A DNA stretch of 64,000 bases from Kitagawia praeruptora (GCA_037693485.1 CM075351.1:157794501-157858500), one strand, 5' to 3'. Counted from the first letter of the stretch, positions 41,750-54,923 are shown. Made by a program: numbers and translations. Notes: a model not told the origin generated them from the letters alone.

Positions 41750-43523
41750 TCCCCCCTCAAGTTGGAGGTTGGAAAAATCTGGAAACCTGCAACTTGAACA
41801 ATCTTGCAGTAGAGAAAAGACAATGGCAGGAAGAACAACACAGCTGGACTTGGCACATGTTTGAGCTTCTTGACAACACTCGGAAACCAGCACAACAACT
41901 TGTCACCAGGAGTATGATCAGGAGTATGATCAGGATATGGTCAGGATGATGATCAGGATTTGTGTCTTCAAATGACAATAGAAACCAGAATTCAGTTTAT
42001 CAGGAGTAGCACGACTTAGTCTTCATCAGAAATAGAGTTTAATTCATGAAACTTTGACAGCAACTTTGCTCTTGACAACAACTTTGTTGGTAGATTACAA
42101 TATTACATGACTATATCTTTGTAGCACAAGCCAATACGACAAGGCTTATTTTATTGCAAACTTGAACCATAATTTGATGCAGGTGAATATTGTGACGCAA
42201 CAACATAAAAAAAACTTTATGAAACTTTATGTTCTGATAACTTGCTTTAGTAACAACTTCTTGACAGCTTCTTGACAGTCACATCACAACCGCTTAGCTT
42301 GACAGCACAATGGAGTACATGACATCACCCATTGTGGAAAGGATAAAGACAACAGCTAGAAACTCAGTAGATAGAAGCTCAGTAGTAGGTAGAAACTCAG
42401 TCAACCAATTCAGTAACTCACTAAAACAGTAACTCAGTATCCCCCGTAAGGTGAACATGCTTCAGTAAGAACATACTTCAACATCACATGTAACCCAGAA
42501 GTTTCAATTAACAGACATTGTAGCTTCAGAAAAAAATAGAATTTAGGATTGAGAAATCCACAGGGATTTAATCTCAGAACAAAATGTATCAATTTTGTTG
42601 CATAAACACGGACAACAATCAGAACCAACAAAGAGGCTTAGAACTCACCAATGGAGCTTAGAAATTATGACCTCGCAGAGCCACATCTTGACTCGAACGG
42701 CCATATCAGAAAAATGATTACAAAGTAATCATCAAGTTCAGAATTCAGTTTAGGAACCTAACAAAGTAGGCTTAGAACTCTAGAATGTAGAGTTTAGAAT
42801 CAAAAGAGTTTAGGAATTCGTAAAGAAGTTTAGTGTTTGGAATTTGTAGAACAGATCGAGAATCAATCAACAAGGTGAGATAACAACAAGTTTGGTTTAG
42901 GATAGCAACATTCAACCAATTGCGAAAGTCAGAGATCAAGTATTGTAGATAAACTCATTGTGACAATTTATCAAACAGATTGTATGTAGGAAGAAACAAC
43001 TAGAATTGAACAAATCTCCAGAAAACAAACTAATACAGATCAGTCAGATAAACAAACCAGAAGATCAACGATGAACAAATCAATAGATTGTTCTAAACAA
43101 TCAATCAGAGCAAGCGAACAAGTAATCAATCGGAATCAAGAAACGAACAAGAAATTACACAAATTCTGTGAATAATTGAAGTATTTTGAGGATGAAACCT
43201 GATTCTGATTGTGAAACAAAGAAATTTGCGATTGCGAAACAAAACAATCAACAGAAATAAGAACAAGATCAGCACAAATGTTCACAAGAAAAACAACTAC
43301 AGATCAAGAACAGATCAAAATGTACGAATAGTACGAATAGCAGATCAAGAAAACGATATGTAAATGCTCACAGTTATGAAAAGTGAACACCTGATTGCGG
43401 TAGAGAACACCGGAGATGACAGTTCTACGCCGGAGATGACAACCGGAGATAACAACAAGCACGAAGAACAAGATCAGAAACTTTGCAGTAAGTAACGAAT
43501 CGGCACCGTCGACTCTGATACCA
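41471..43523 (-). mobile_element. Element E: non-autonomous LTR element, minus strand, with mismatched LTRs
   Basis: An LTR at 41471-41749 reads, on the plus strand, TGTAAACATTCAG to ACTCAACA. Beside it on the right is a polypurine tract (minus strand CAACTTGAGGGGGGA). The interior (41750-43523) has no gag or pol. It shares blocks with element F, such as the stretch around 42835-43000, and ends at a primer site (minus strand TGGTATCAGAGT, 43512-43523). The LTR next to that primer site (43524-43871) is of F type and differs from the left LTR, so E looks recombinant. Left of the 41471 LTR, only TGGTAT (minus strand) of another primer site survives before copy B begins. Confidence 0.65.
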
Positions 43524-43871
43524 TGTTACAATTCGTAGATAAGTAGTAATCAACAAGAAATGAATGTATAAACTGAGCTGAATCATCATTGATAAAACTG
43601 TATTTACAGAACAATTGTTTTCATTCTCTCTTGAGAGAGAATGATTAGAGAGAAAGAAAACTAAAGTGATTACATTGTGAATTAACTAACTGGAAATGAA
43701 AGCATAAGATCTATATTTATACTACACTAATGCTAGCTATATGAATGTGACAATTCTAACAAACTAATAACAGAATCTGATGTGGAAGTCCAGCTGTACA
43801 CCCTGCAGTCCAGCAAAGCTCCAGCAGAGCAAGGCAAGTAAGCAAGTAGTCCAGCAACTTATATCTCAACA
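43524..43871 (-). repeat. F1 3' LTR
   Basis: 348 bp; differs from 45339-45686 at a few positions, including the terminal ACA against AGA (minus strand). Confidence 0.88.
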
Positions 43872-43966
43872 TCCCCCCTCAAGTTGGAGGTGGGAGAGCA
43901 AACGAGCAAACATCCAACTTGAAACTTGAACGCAGAATGATGCAAAAGAACACCAAGACAGAATAG

Positions 43967-44209
43967 AATATACAATGGCATTTGAGGTTTGTTAATAAGG
44001 AACATCAGTTGAACAAGTGGGTTGAGGTGTATTGTGGACTTGGACCTGTTGTGTCAAAGGAGTATGATGCCTTGGTTTTGAATCAGACTGAGAAACATGG
44101 GGTGAATTTTGATCCCAGAAAGAATTTCAAGGAAAAAAATTTCGTGTCTGATTTTGTGGGTGGAAGGCATTCTCAGAATCAGCTTCAGAACTTATTGGTT
44201 GTGATTTAG
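43967..44209 (+). pseudogene. Conserved antisense ORF inside F1
   Basis: An 80-codon open stretch without an ATG, after TAG 43964: QWHLRFVNKEHQLNKWVEVY, then GPVVSKEYDALVLNQTEKHG and NFDPRKNFKEK. It runs opposite to the element. In the next frame the open sequence goes on as SESASELIGCDLDSC and HDDSMENLIALVNI, as if one base had been lost or gained. The same ORF occurs in F2 and F3. I do not recognise it. It looks like a captured piece of host coding DNA and not a retrotransposon protein. Confidence 0.5.
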
Positions 44210-45338
44210 ATAGCTGCACAGGCATTGAAGATGACTGCTCTGAGCATGATGACAGTATGGAGAACTTGATAGCACTTGTAAACATCACACATATCAGCAT
44301 CCCCCTTCAAGTTGGGAGGGGTGACATGAGGAAACAATCACAACTTGCACATCAACTTATCAGGAGTTAGTCATTATCAGAATTTAGTAAAACCAATTCT
44401 GAATTCAGATCATCACAGTAGTGACGTTCAGCACATTCATCAGCATGCTTTTAGACCCTAAATAAAAACAACAAATCCTGATGGAATGAATGAGCAACAA
44501 TTTTCATATGAAACTCTGAATCAACAACATTAGCCTCAGCATCAGTACTTCAACAATCCCACTGTCAACACCAAGCTTTGGAAACCAGAATTTAGAAACT
44601 CACAATAGAGTTTAGAATTTAGAAAACCACAAGGATTAAGAAGGTTGTCAATGCAGCAATCTCAGAGAAATTTGTTACCAAGATATGGTCAACAATCAGA
44701 ACACAAAGCAGAAAATAGAGTCATCAAACTCGAACGGCCATATCAGGAAAAAATGAACACAAAAGCAATCATCAAATACAGATTTCAGTTTAGGAACCTA
44801 ACAAAGTAGGCTTAGAACTCACCAAGGAGCTTAGAATCAAAAAAACAATCACAACCTTTCAGAGAAACACTTTTTCAGAGAAACAATTAGAACGATGTTT
44901 AGAACTCTAAAATGTAGAGTTTAGGAATTCGGAGAGAAGTTTAGTGTTTGGAATTTGTAAAACAGATCGAGAATCAATCAACAAGGTGAGATAACAACAA
45001 GTTTGGTTTAGGATAGTAACATTCAACCAATTGCGAAGGTCAGAGATCAAATATTGTAGATAAACTCATTGTGACAATTTATCAAACAGATAGAGTACGA
45101 TATAGAATCGATGCATACAGATGATTACGAAATGATTTTAGTAACAACTTCGCAAGAATCGACACAACGTCGCAAGAATCAACAGCAAAATGATACAGAA
45201 ATCGTTGAAGAAAAAGAGATAAATGAACGAAAACACCTGAATAAGATGACGATCGACGAAAGAAGACGACGACGACAACACAGACGAAGACGATGACGAT
45301 TCAGGTTGGATCCGCCATTAAAACCCGCTCTGATACCA

Positions 45339-45686
45339 TCTTACAATTCGTAGATAAGTAGTAATCAACAAGAAATGAATGTATAAACTGAGCTGAATCA
45401 TCATTGATAAAACTGTATTTACAGAACAATTGTTTTCATTCTCTCTTGAGAGAGAATGATTAGAGAGAAAGAAAACTAAAGTGATTACATTGTGAATTAA
45501 CTAACTGGAAATGAAAGCATAAGATCTATATTTATACTACACTAATGCTAGCTATATGAATGTGACAATTCTAACAAACTAATAACAGAATCTGATGTGG
45601 AAGTCCAGCTGTACACACTGCAGTCCAGCAAAGCTCCAGCAGAGCAAGGCAAGTAAGAAAGTAGTCCAGCAACTTATATCTCAACA
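45339..45686 (-). repeat. F1 5' LTR
   Basis: 348 bp. The outer end (TCTCAACA on the plus strand) directly touches the first base of the C1 LTR of copy C. Confidence 0.88.
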
Positions 45687-46097
45687 TATTGGTTTATCTC
45701 AGCAAACTAGTTACAGCCAAAGTTGCTGTCAAGATGCAAAGTTGCTGTCAAGATGCAAAGTTGCTGTCAAGGCTCAAGATGCAAAGTTGCTGTCAAGATG
45801 CAAAGTTGCTGTCAAGGCTCAGCCAATGCAAGCATCAAGTTACTGTCAAGTTAGTTAGTGCCAGCTGGACGTGCACTCTACATTCTACACCACAATCTGT
45901 TACATTCTGTTATAGATATTTTCTGTAACAAACTTTGTATAAATAGATAGTTAAAGTAGAGAGAAGAGTAGTCATAACAATGAGTTAGTAAGATTTGTAT
46001 AGATTGATTTCTCTTCTTCACAGCAATTGTATACTCAGTTTATTCTTCATCAATGGCGTTTGAGTTTGAGCATTGTGAAAGTTTAGTAAAACTTATA
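45687..46097 (+). repeat. C1 5' LTR of copy C
   Basis: 411 bp with U3 19-bp repeat run and TATAAATAG box. Confidence 0.93.
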
Positions 46098-46460
46098 TGG
46101 TATCAGAGCACCTGGCAACGGTTCTTCGTCATCCTTTACTTGATTTTGTATAGTTGATCTTCGTCTTCGAGCTTGTTTACTTTCCGCCATTAAAGCTTCA
46201 TTCAAGCTTGTTCGATACAATTTTTATCTCAGGTGTTTTCGATCTTTAATCCTTCGTCTTGCTTATTGTCTAAACTGATTGTGTTTTTATTCATCGATCT
46301 GTTCTTGTATGACATTTGATGAATTCATATCCTGTTATGACTTGAAGATCATTCTAGATCTTTTCATCTGAATTAGTACTCGAATTTGTTGTTTACTTCT
46401 TTGATCTTAAAACCAAATCATCTCTTTCATTTCTTGTTTTCGCTATTACTGTCTTGATTC

Positions 46461-49400
46461 ATGGCGAATCGAAACAATCAAAACAATCAAAATCAAAACC
46501 AGAATGTTGTTCAAGATGTTAATAGTGTGTACTATATACATCCTTCAGATTCTTCTGCAATCAGATTGTTTCTGTGAAGTTTAATGGAGAAGGTTTTAAT
46601 AATTGGAAAAGGAGCATGATGCTTACTCTGTCGGCCAAGAACAAATTAGGTTTTGTCAATGGCACAATCTGTGTGCCTGAAACTACTTCTGCTCAGTATA
46701 AAGCTTGGGAGCGTTGTAATGACTTAGTAATTTCATGGATTCTTTATAATTTGGATGAAAATATTGCTAGGAGTGTCTTGTTTCTGAAAACAGCAAGAGC
46801 TATATGGCAAGATTTAGAAGATAGATTTGGTTATGCATCAATGCCACAGATATCTTCATTTGAACATAAATTGGCTGAATTGCATCAAGGTAATATGACT
46901 GTGTCTGAATTTTACACAAAGTTGAAGACTATTTGGGACAGTCTTGATGATACTTATCCATTGCCAACTTGCACTTGTTCTAATTGTACTTGTGATCTTA
47001 CTGGAAGAATTCAGAAAATGTAACAGGAGAAACGTGTGCTTCAATTCTTGATGAAACTGAATGACAGGTTTTCTGCAGTTAGAGGGAGTATCTTGATGAT
47101 GACACCTCTGTTAAATGTTACTCAAGCTTATAGATTGGTTGCACAAGAAGAAAATCACAAGGATATGTCTCAGGCTCAAAATGTTTCTCAAAATGATAAT
47201 CTGGCATTTGTTGCAGACAGAAGGAGATTTTCAGATGCAAATTCACAAGGAAACAGGTTTCAGACTCAAGGAAACAGATTTCAAGTTCAGAGATCTCAGA
47301 CTCAGTTTAATGCTGGAAATGGAAATGATGGAAATGATTACAGGAAGCCTAAAAACAACTACTATTGTACTCATTGCAAGATGAGTGGACATAGCATTGA
47401 GAGATGCTTCAAAATTCATGGTTTTCCACCTGGTTTCAAAAGCAACAGAGTTTCCAGAGTTGCAGCTTTATCTCAGAATTCTAATACCATGGATGATAAC
47501 AATGTTGATGATTTTAATGATCAAACAACTTCCATGTCTTCACTCTCAAATGATCAGTATAACCAACTGATTGACTTGCTAGCCAAACAGAAATTGGTTG
47601 AATCTAATCACAATCAGGATCAAACTTCTAGACATGCTTTACTTGCAGGTAAAGTGTGTCTCATGTCATCTTTTAATCAGGAATGGTTCTTGGATAGTGG
47701 TGCTACTGACCACATCAGCCCAAACTTGACAGATTTTATCTCTTTTAAAGAGGTTCCAGATACTAATAATTTTATTACTATACCAGATGGCAGCAAAATT
47801 TCAGTCCTACATATTGGAACAGTTCTTTTAAATGATACCATTACTCTCACAAATGTGTTACATGTACCTGCTTTTCAGTACAGGTTATTGTCTATTCACA
47901 AGCTTTATCAAGACATGCAATCTAACATAATTTTTTCTGCTACTCAATGTAAACTTCAGGACCACTTTCAGAAATTGCCTCCTCTTCTTCTTGGTGAATT
48001 GCACAAAGGGCTCTACACTGTTCCTCATAAAGGCTCACTTCCTGGTGCTAATTTCTTTCATTCTCAAGCTGCTCATCTCAGCATATCTACTGAATCCAAA
48101 CTCTGGCATTTGCGAATGGGTCATTTGCCTTTCTCTCAATTGAAGCTACTTAGACCTTCATGTATTGTTAAAGATGATGTTGCAGAAACGATTTGTCAAA
48201 TTTGTCTTATGGCAAAGAAAACTCGAAATGTTTTTCCTATAAGTAGTATTAAAACTACTTCTGTTTTACATCTCTTACATGTGGATGTATGGGGGCCGTA
48301 TAAAACCTTGAATCATAACAAATGTAATCAATTTGTTACCATTGTAGACGATTTCAGTCGGTATACATGGGTTCGTTTGATCAAGTATAAATCAGAGGTC
48401 CCTGCAGTGGTGTCTTCTTTTATTCTTTATGCTGAAAAGCAATTGTCTACCAATGTTCTTAGCATACGTTCAGATAATGCTAAAGAATTTACAGAAGGTT
48501 TTTTAAAGTCATTTTTTCAATCTAAGGGTATTATCCATCAGACAAGTTACAGTTATACTCCTCAGCAAAACGGAGTTGTAGAACGCAAACATCGTCATCT
48601 TTTAGAAACAGCTCGAGCTCTTCATTTCCATTCGAAATTACCTGATCATTTCTGGGGTGAGTCTATTCTCTGTGCTACCTATCTCATTAATCGTATGCCA
48701 CTGAAAAGTATTTCATTTCACACTCCGTTCTTCAAACTATATAATATCAAACCAAGTTTGGAAAATCTTAGAGTATATGGTTGTTTATGCTACATTTCGA
48801 CATTGAAAGTCAATCGTTCTAAATTTTCACCTCGTGCAAAACCTTGTGTTTTCATAGGCTATCCTGCTAATCAAAAGGCTTATAAAGTCCTAGATTTAAC
48901 CACTTCAGAAATTCTTATTTCTCGAGATATAATTTTTTATGAACATCATTTTCCATATCAAATGTTTTCTCAATTGTCCTTAACAAAGAATCAATATGTT
49001 ACTTCTACTTTCCTACCAACTTTTACAAAAGATATTACTTCAGCTCAGACTGATAATGTTTCACACACTTCATCTCCTGCTACTTCTACTTCTTCTTCTA
49101 CATCCCACACTACACCTCAAACTACACCTCAAACTACACCTCAAACTAGTTCAACCTCTTCTTCAGAAGACATCATAGTTCCAAGACATTCTACTCGTCC
49201 TAAAAAACCACCGTCTTATCTTAATTCTTATCATTGTAATCTTGCTGCTTTACCATCTACTCCACATTGGTGTAATTTGGTACAATATGATCATATGCCT
49301 GATTATCACAAGGCTTTTATTTCTCATCATCAATCTTTGATTGAGCCTACTAGTTATACTGAAGCACCTTCTCAACCATTATGGTCAGAAGCAATGTCAA

Positions 49401-51072
49401 AAGAAATCCAAGCTCTTACTGATAATAAGACTTGGGATCTTGTTGATTTACCCCAGGGAAGAAAGCCATATCTTGTAAATGGGTTTATAAAACTAAACTT
49501 CATGCAGATGGTACACTTGAACGTTGTAAAGCACGTCTTGTTGCCAAAGGTTTCACTCAGCAATATGGCATCGATTATGAAGATACTTTTTCTCCTGTTA
49601 TTAAAATGAGCTCAGTTCGTTGTTTAATTGCATTGGCAGCCAGTCGACAGTGGCCATTATTCCAACTGGATGTTAACAACGCGTTTTTGCACGGAGATCT
49701 TTTTGAAGAAGTCTATATGAAGGTTCCTCCTGGTATCTCTCATAAACCAAATCAAGTTTGTAGACTACGAAAATCTCTATATGGACTGAAACAGGCCTCA
49801 CGAACTTGGTTTGAGAAACTTGTCAGTGAACTTATTTCTCTGGGATACTGTCAATCAAAGAACGACTATAGTTTGTTTATCAAAAAGTCTCCCAGTAACA
49901 TTACTATTGTTGCTGTGTACGTTGATGATATTATTATTACTGGAGATTTTCCCACTGAAATTGAGCATCTTAAATCTCATTTAGATCATACGTTTGGTAT
50001 TAAAGATCTGGGCTTACTTCATTATTTTCTGGGCATTGAGGTGGGATATGTTACTAATGGCATTTTGCTTAGTCAAAAGAAGTTTACTGCTGATATTCTC
50101 AAGGATTGTGATTGTGATCTATCTAAATCTGCAGTAACTCCTCTTCCATTGCAGCTCAAATTGTCATCTACATCAGGTTCTTTATACCCTCACCCTGATC
50201 ACTACCGTTCGCTTGTGGGAAAACTGAATTATCTCACTAACACACGACCAGATCTTTCATATGCTGTTCAAACTTTAAGCCAATATATGCAACAACCTCG
50301 TATTCCACACTATGAGGCTTTGTGTCATACTTTAAGGTATATTTCTCATACAATTGGCCAAGGTATTCTTCTCTGTGCTACTGATAAACTCACACTTCAG
50401 GCTTTTTCAGACTCTGATTGGGCATCTTGTATAGATACTAGAAAGTCAGTCACTGGTTATATTATGCTCTTGGGTAATTCTCCCATTTCCTGGAAGTCTA
50501 AGAAACAATCAACTGTTTCACGATCTTCATCTGAGGCAGAATACCGTGCCATGGCTTCTGCAGCATCTGAAGTCACTTGGCTTGTTCGTTTACTAGAAGA
50601 ACTTGGTGTTTCTTCTCTTAAACCAGTTACTTTACACTGTGATAACCAATCTGCCTTACATATTGCCAAGAACCCTGTTTTTCATGAACGAACGAAACAC
50701 ATAGAACTTGACTGCCATTTTACACGAGACAAGGTTCTTGAAGGTCTTCTCCAATTATCTTATTTGCCTACTACTCATCAGTTAGCTGACATTCTAACCA
50801 AGGTGTTACCTGCTCCACATTTTCGTGATCTGATATCCAAGCTAGGAATGTCGAAGCCTATACTAACATCTTCTTCTCCATCTCCAAGCTTGAGGGGGGG
50901 TATTGGTTTATCTCAGCAAACTAGTTACAGCCAAAGTTGCTGTCAAGATGCAAAGTTGCTGTCAAGATGCAAAGTTGTTGTCAAGGCTCAAGATGCAAAG
51001 TTGCTGTCAAGATGCAAAGTTGCTGTCAAGGCTCAGCCAATGCAAGCATCAAGTTACTGTCAAGTTAGTTAG
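46461..51072 (+). pseudogene. C1 copia gag-pol, copy C (frameshifts and one stop)
   Basis: ATG 46461 (MANRNNQNNQNQNQ, with an extra Asn-Gln block). One A is missing near 46560, shifting the frame. CAA to TAA at 47021-47023 ends the gag frame (GRIQKM, stop). From about 47024 a long frame of about 860 codons holds the zinc knuckle, protease (FLDSGATDHIS), the complete integrase and the Ser/Thr-Pro-Gln linker. It ends by loss of one C in the run near 49450 (DLPQGRKPYLVNG), the same lesion as in copy A. RT and RNase H are open from 49606 (MSSVRCLIALAASRQ) to TAG 51070-51072, about 57 codons inside the 3' LTR. Confidence 0.92.
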
Positions 51073-51311
51073 TGCCAGCTGGACGTGCACTCTACATTCT
51101 ACACCACAATCTGTTACATTCTGTTATAGATATTTTCTGTAACAAACTTTGTATAAATAGATAGTTAAAGTAGAGAGAAGAGTAGTCATAACAATGAGTT
51201 AGTAAGATTTGTATAGATTGATTTCTCTTCTTCACAGCAATTGTATACTCAGTTTATTCTTCATCAATGGCGTTTGAGTTTGAGCATTGTGAAAGTTTAG
51301 TAAAACTTATA
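50901..51311 (+). repeat. C1 3' LTR of copy C
   Basis: 411 bp; one substitution (GTTGTTGTC for GTTGCTGTC) against 45687-46097. Confidence 0.93.
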
Positions 51312-51660
51312 TGGTTGAGATATAAGTTGCTGGACTACTTGCTTACTTGCCTTGCTCTGCTGGAGCTTTGCTGGACTGCAGTGTGTACAGCTGGACTTCC
51401 ACATCAGATTCTGTTATTAGTTTGTTAGAATTGTCACATTCATATAGCTAGCATTAGTGTAGTATAAATATAGATCTTATGCTTTCATTTCCAGTTAGTT
51501 AATTCACAATGTAATCACTTTAGTTTTCTTTCTCTCTAATCATTCTCTCTCAAGACAGAATGAAAACAATTGTTCTGTAAATACAGTTTTATCAATGATG
51601 ATTCAGCTCAGTTTATACATTCATTTCTTGTTGATTACTACTTATCTACGAATTGTAAGA
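51312..51660 (+). repeat. F2 5' LTR
   Basis: Starts TGGTTGAGATATAAG; one extra G, or a TGG left from a lost primer site, at the junction with copy C. Ends GTAAGA. Confidence 0.85.
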
Positions 51661-52783
51661 TGGTATCAGAGCGGGTTTTAATGGCGGATCCAACCTGAAT
51701 CGTCATCGTCTGTGTTGTCGTCGTCGTCTTCTTTCGTCGATCGTCATCTTATTCAGGTGTTTTCGTTCATTTATCTCTTTTTCTTCAACGATTTCTGTAT
51801 CGTTTTGCTGTTGATTCTTGCAACGTTGTGTTGATTCTTGCGAAGTTGTTACTAAAATCATTTCGTAATCATCTGTATGCATCGATTCTATATCGTACTC
51901 TATCTTTTTGATAAATTGTCACAATGAGTTTATCTACAATATTTGATCTCTGACCTTCGCAATTGGTTGAATGTTACTATCCTAAACCAAACTTGTTGTT
52001 ATCTCACCTTGTTGATTGATTCTCGATCTATTTTACAAATTCCAAACACTAAACTTCTCTCCGAATTCCTAAACTCTACATTTTAGAGTTCTAAACATCG
52101 TTCTAATTGTTTCTCTGAAAAAGTGTTTCTCTGAAAGGTTGTGATTGTTTTTTTGATTCTAAGCTCCTTGGTGAGTTCTAAGCCTACTTTGTTAGGTTCC
52201 TAAACTGAAATCTGTATTTGATGATTGCTTTTGTGTTCATTTTTTCCAGATATGGCCGTTCGAGTTTGATGACTCTATTTTCTGCTTTGTGTTCTGATTG
52301 TTGACCATATCTTGGCAACAAATTTCTCTGAGATTACTGCATTGACAGCCTTCTTAATCCTTATGGTTTTCTAAATTCTAAACTCTATTGTGAGTTTCTA
52401 AATTCTGGTTTCCAAAGCTTGGTGTTGACAGTGGGATTGTTGAAGTACTGATGCTAAGGCTAATGTTGTTGATCCAGAGTTTCATATGAAAATTGTTGCT
52501 CATTCATTCCATCAGGATTTGTTATTTTTATTTAGGGTTTAAAAGCATGCTGATGAATGTGCTGAACGTCACTACTGTGATGATCTGAATTCAGAATTGG
52601 TTTTACTAAAGTCAGATAATGACTAAGTCCTGATAAGTTGATGTGCAAGTTGTGATTGTTTCCTCATGTCACCCCTCCCAACTTGAGGGGGGATGCTGAT
52701 ATGTGTGATGTTTACAAGTGCTATCAAGTTCTCCATACTGTCATCATGCTCAGAGCAGTCATCTTCAATGCCTGTGCAGCTAT

Positions 52784-53026
52784 CTAAATCACAACCAATA
52801 AGTTCTGAAGCTGATTCTGAGAATGCCTTCCACCCACAAAATCAGACACGGAAATTTTTTCCTTGAAATTCTTTCTGGGATCAAAATTCACCCCATGTTT
52901 CTCAGTCTGATTCAAAACCAAGGCATCATACTCCTTTGACACAACAGGTCCAAGTCCACAATACACCTCAACCCACTTGTTCAACTGATGTTCCTTATTA
53001 ACAAACCTCAAATGCCATTGTATATT
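52784..53026 (-). pseudogene. Conserved antisense ORF inside F2
   Basis: Same open stretch as in F1 (WVEVYCGLGPVVSKEYDALV), with KEKISVSDF where F1 has KEKNFVSDF. No ATG. Runs against the element. Confidence 0.5.
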
Positions 53027-53121
53027 CTATTCTGTCTTGGTGTTCTTTTGCATCATTCTGCGTTCAAGTTTCAAGTTGGATGTTTGCTCGTTTGCTCTCC
53101 CACCTCCAACTTGAGGGGGGA

Positions 53122-53456
53122 TGTTGAGATATAAGTTGCTGGACTACTTGCTTACTTGCCTTGCTCTGCTGGAGCTTTGCTGGACTGCAGTGTGTACAGC
53201 TGGACTTCCACATCAGATTCTGTTATTAGTTTGTTAGAATTGTCACATTCATATAGCTAGCATTAGTGTAGTATAAATATAGATCTTATGCTTTCATTTC
53301 CAGTTAGTTAATTCACAATGTAATCACTTTAGTTTTCTTTCTCTCTCAAGAGAGAATGAAAACAATTGTTCTGTAAATACAGTTTTATCAATGATGATTC
53401 AGCTCAGTTTATACATTCATTTCTTGTTGATTACTACTTATCTACGAATTGTAAGA
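53122..53456 (+). repeat. LTR shared by F2 (3') and F3 (5')
   Basis: 335 bp; 13 bp shorter than the others through a small deletion in the CTCTCTAATCATTCTCTC region. Confidence 0.88.
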
Positions 53457-54585
53457 TGGTATCAGAGCGGGTTTTAATGGCGGATCCAACCTGAATCGTC
53501 ATCGTCTTCGTCTGTGTTGTCGTCGTCGTCTTCTTTCGTCGATCGTCATCTTATTCAGGTGTTTTCGTTCATTTATCTCTTTTTCTTCAACGATTTCTGT
53601 ATCGTTTTGCTATTGATTCTTGCGACGTTGTGTTGATTCTTGCGAAGTTGTTACTAAAATCATTTCGTAATCATCTGTATGCATCGATTCTATATCGTAC
53701 TCTATCTATTTGATAAATTGTCACAATGAGTTTATCTACAATATTTGATCTCTGACCTTCGCAATTGGTTGAATGTTACTATCCTAAACCAAGCTTGTTG
53801 TTATCTCACCTTGTTGATTGATTCTCGATCTGTTTTACAAATTCCAAACACTAAACTTCTCTCCGAATTCCTAAACTCTACATTTTAGAGTTCTAAACAT
53901 CGTTCTAATTGTTTCTTTGAAAAAGTGTTTCTCTGAAAGGTTGTGATTGTTTTTTTGATTCTAAGCTCCTTGGTGAGTTCTAAGCCTACTTTGTTAGGTT
54001 CCTAAACTGAAATCTGTATTTGATGATTGCTTTTGTGTTCATTTTTTCCTGATATGGCCGTTCGAGTTTGATGACTCTATTTTCTGCTTTGTGTTCTGAT
54101 TGTTGACCATATCTTGGCAACAAATTTCTCTGAGATTGCTGCATTGACAGCCTTCTTAATCCTTGTGGTTTTCTAAATTCTAAACTCTATTGTGAGTTTC
54201 TAAATTCTGGTTTCCAAAGCTTGGTGTTGACAGTGGGATTGTTGAAGTACTGATGCTGAGGCTAATGTTGTTGATTCAGAGTTTCATATGAAAATTGTTG
54301 CTCATTCATTCCATCAGGATTTGTTGTTTTTATTTAGGGTCTAAAAGCATGCTGATGAATGTGCTGAACGTCACTACTGTGATGATCTGAATTCAGAATT
54401 GGTTTTACTAAAGTCTGATAATGACTAAGTCCTGATAAGTTGATGTGCAAGTTGTGATTGTTTCCTCATGTCACCCCTCCCAACTTGAGGGGGGATGCTG
54501 ATATGTGTGATGTTTACAAGTGCTATCAAGTTCTCCATACTGTCATCATGCTCAGAGCAGTCATCTTTAATGCCTGTGCAGCTAT

Positions 54586-54828
54586 CTAAATCACAACCAA
54601 TAAGTTCTGAAGCTGATTCTGAGAATGCCTTCCACCCACAAAATCAGACACGAAAATTTTTTCCTTGAAATTCTTTCTGGGATCAAAATTCACCCCATGT
54701 TTCTCAGTCTGATTCAAAACCAAGGCATCATACTCCTTTGACACAACAGGTCCAAGTCCACAATACACCTCAACCCACTTGTTCAACTGATGTTCCTTAT
54801 TAACAAACCTCAAATGCCATTGTATATT
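54586..54828 (-). pseudogene. Conserved antisense ORF inside F3
   Basis: Same as in F1 and F2, with KEKIFVSDF at the variable site. Open in all three copies. Confidence 0.5.
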
Positions 54829-54923
54829 CTATTCTGTCTTAGTGTTCTTTTGCATCATTTTGCGTTCAAGTTTCAAGTTGGATGTTTGCTCGTTTGCTCT
54901 CCCACCTCCAACTTGGGGGGGGA

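Larger units (their letters stand above)
43524..45686 (-). mobile_element. Element F1: non-autonomous LTR retrotransposon, minus strand
   Basis: LTRs of 348 bp at 43524-43871 and 45339-45686 enclose 1467 bp with no gag, protease, integrase or RT. The primer site is at 45327-45338 (minus strand TGGTATCAGAGC) and the polypurine tract is at 43872-43887. The start reads TGTTGAGATATAAG. The other end is GTAAGA in most copies and GTAACA at 43524. The leader has GTC/GAC-rich microsatellites near 45250-45300. Two further copies are at 51312-55271. It must use enzymes from autonomous elements. Confidence 0.85.
45687..51311 (+). mobile_element. C1 copia copy C (both LTRs present)
   Basis: LTRs 45687-46097 and 50901-51311, each 411 bp with TATTGG...CTTATA ends. 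I count one difference between them, and both have TAGATAG where A and B have TAGACAG. Primer site at 46098, leader, gag-pol from 46461, polypurine tract GAGGGGGGG. The flanking five bases (CAACA and TGGTT) are not a duplication; both outer borders join F-type LTRs. Confidence 0.92.

Noticed and set aside
45111..45296. ORF of 61 residues ending in an Arg-rich RRRRRQHRRRR tail in F1
   Set aside because: Arises from the GAC/CGA microsatellite of the F leader, antisense to the element; not conserved as a frame in F2 or F3.
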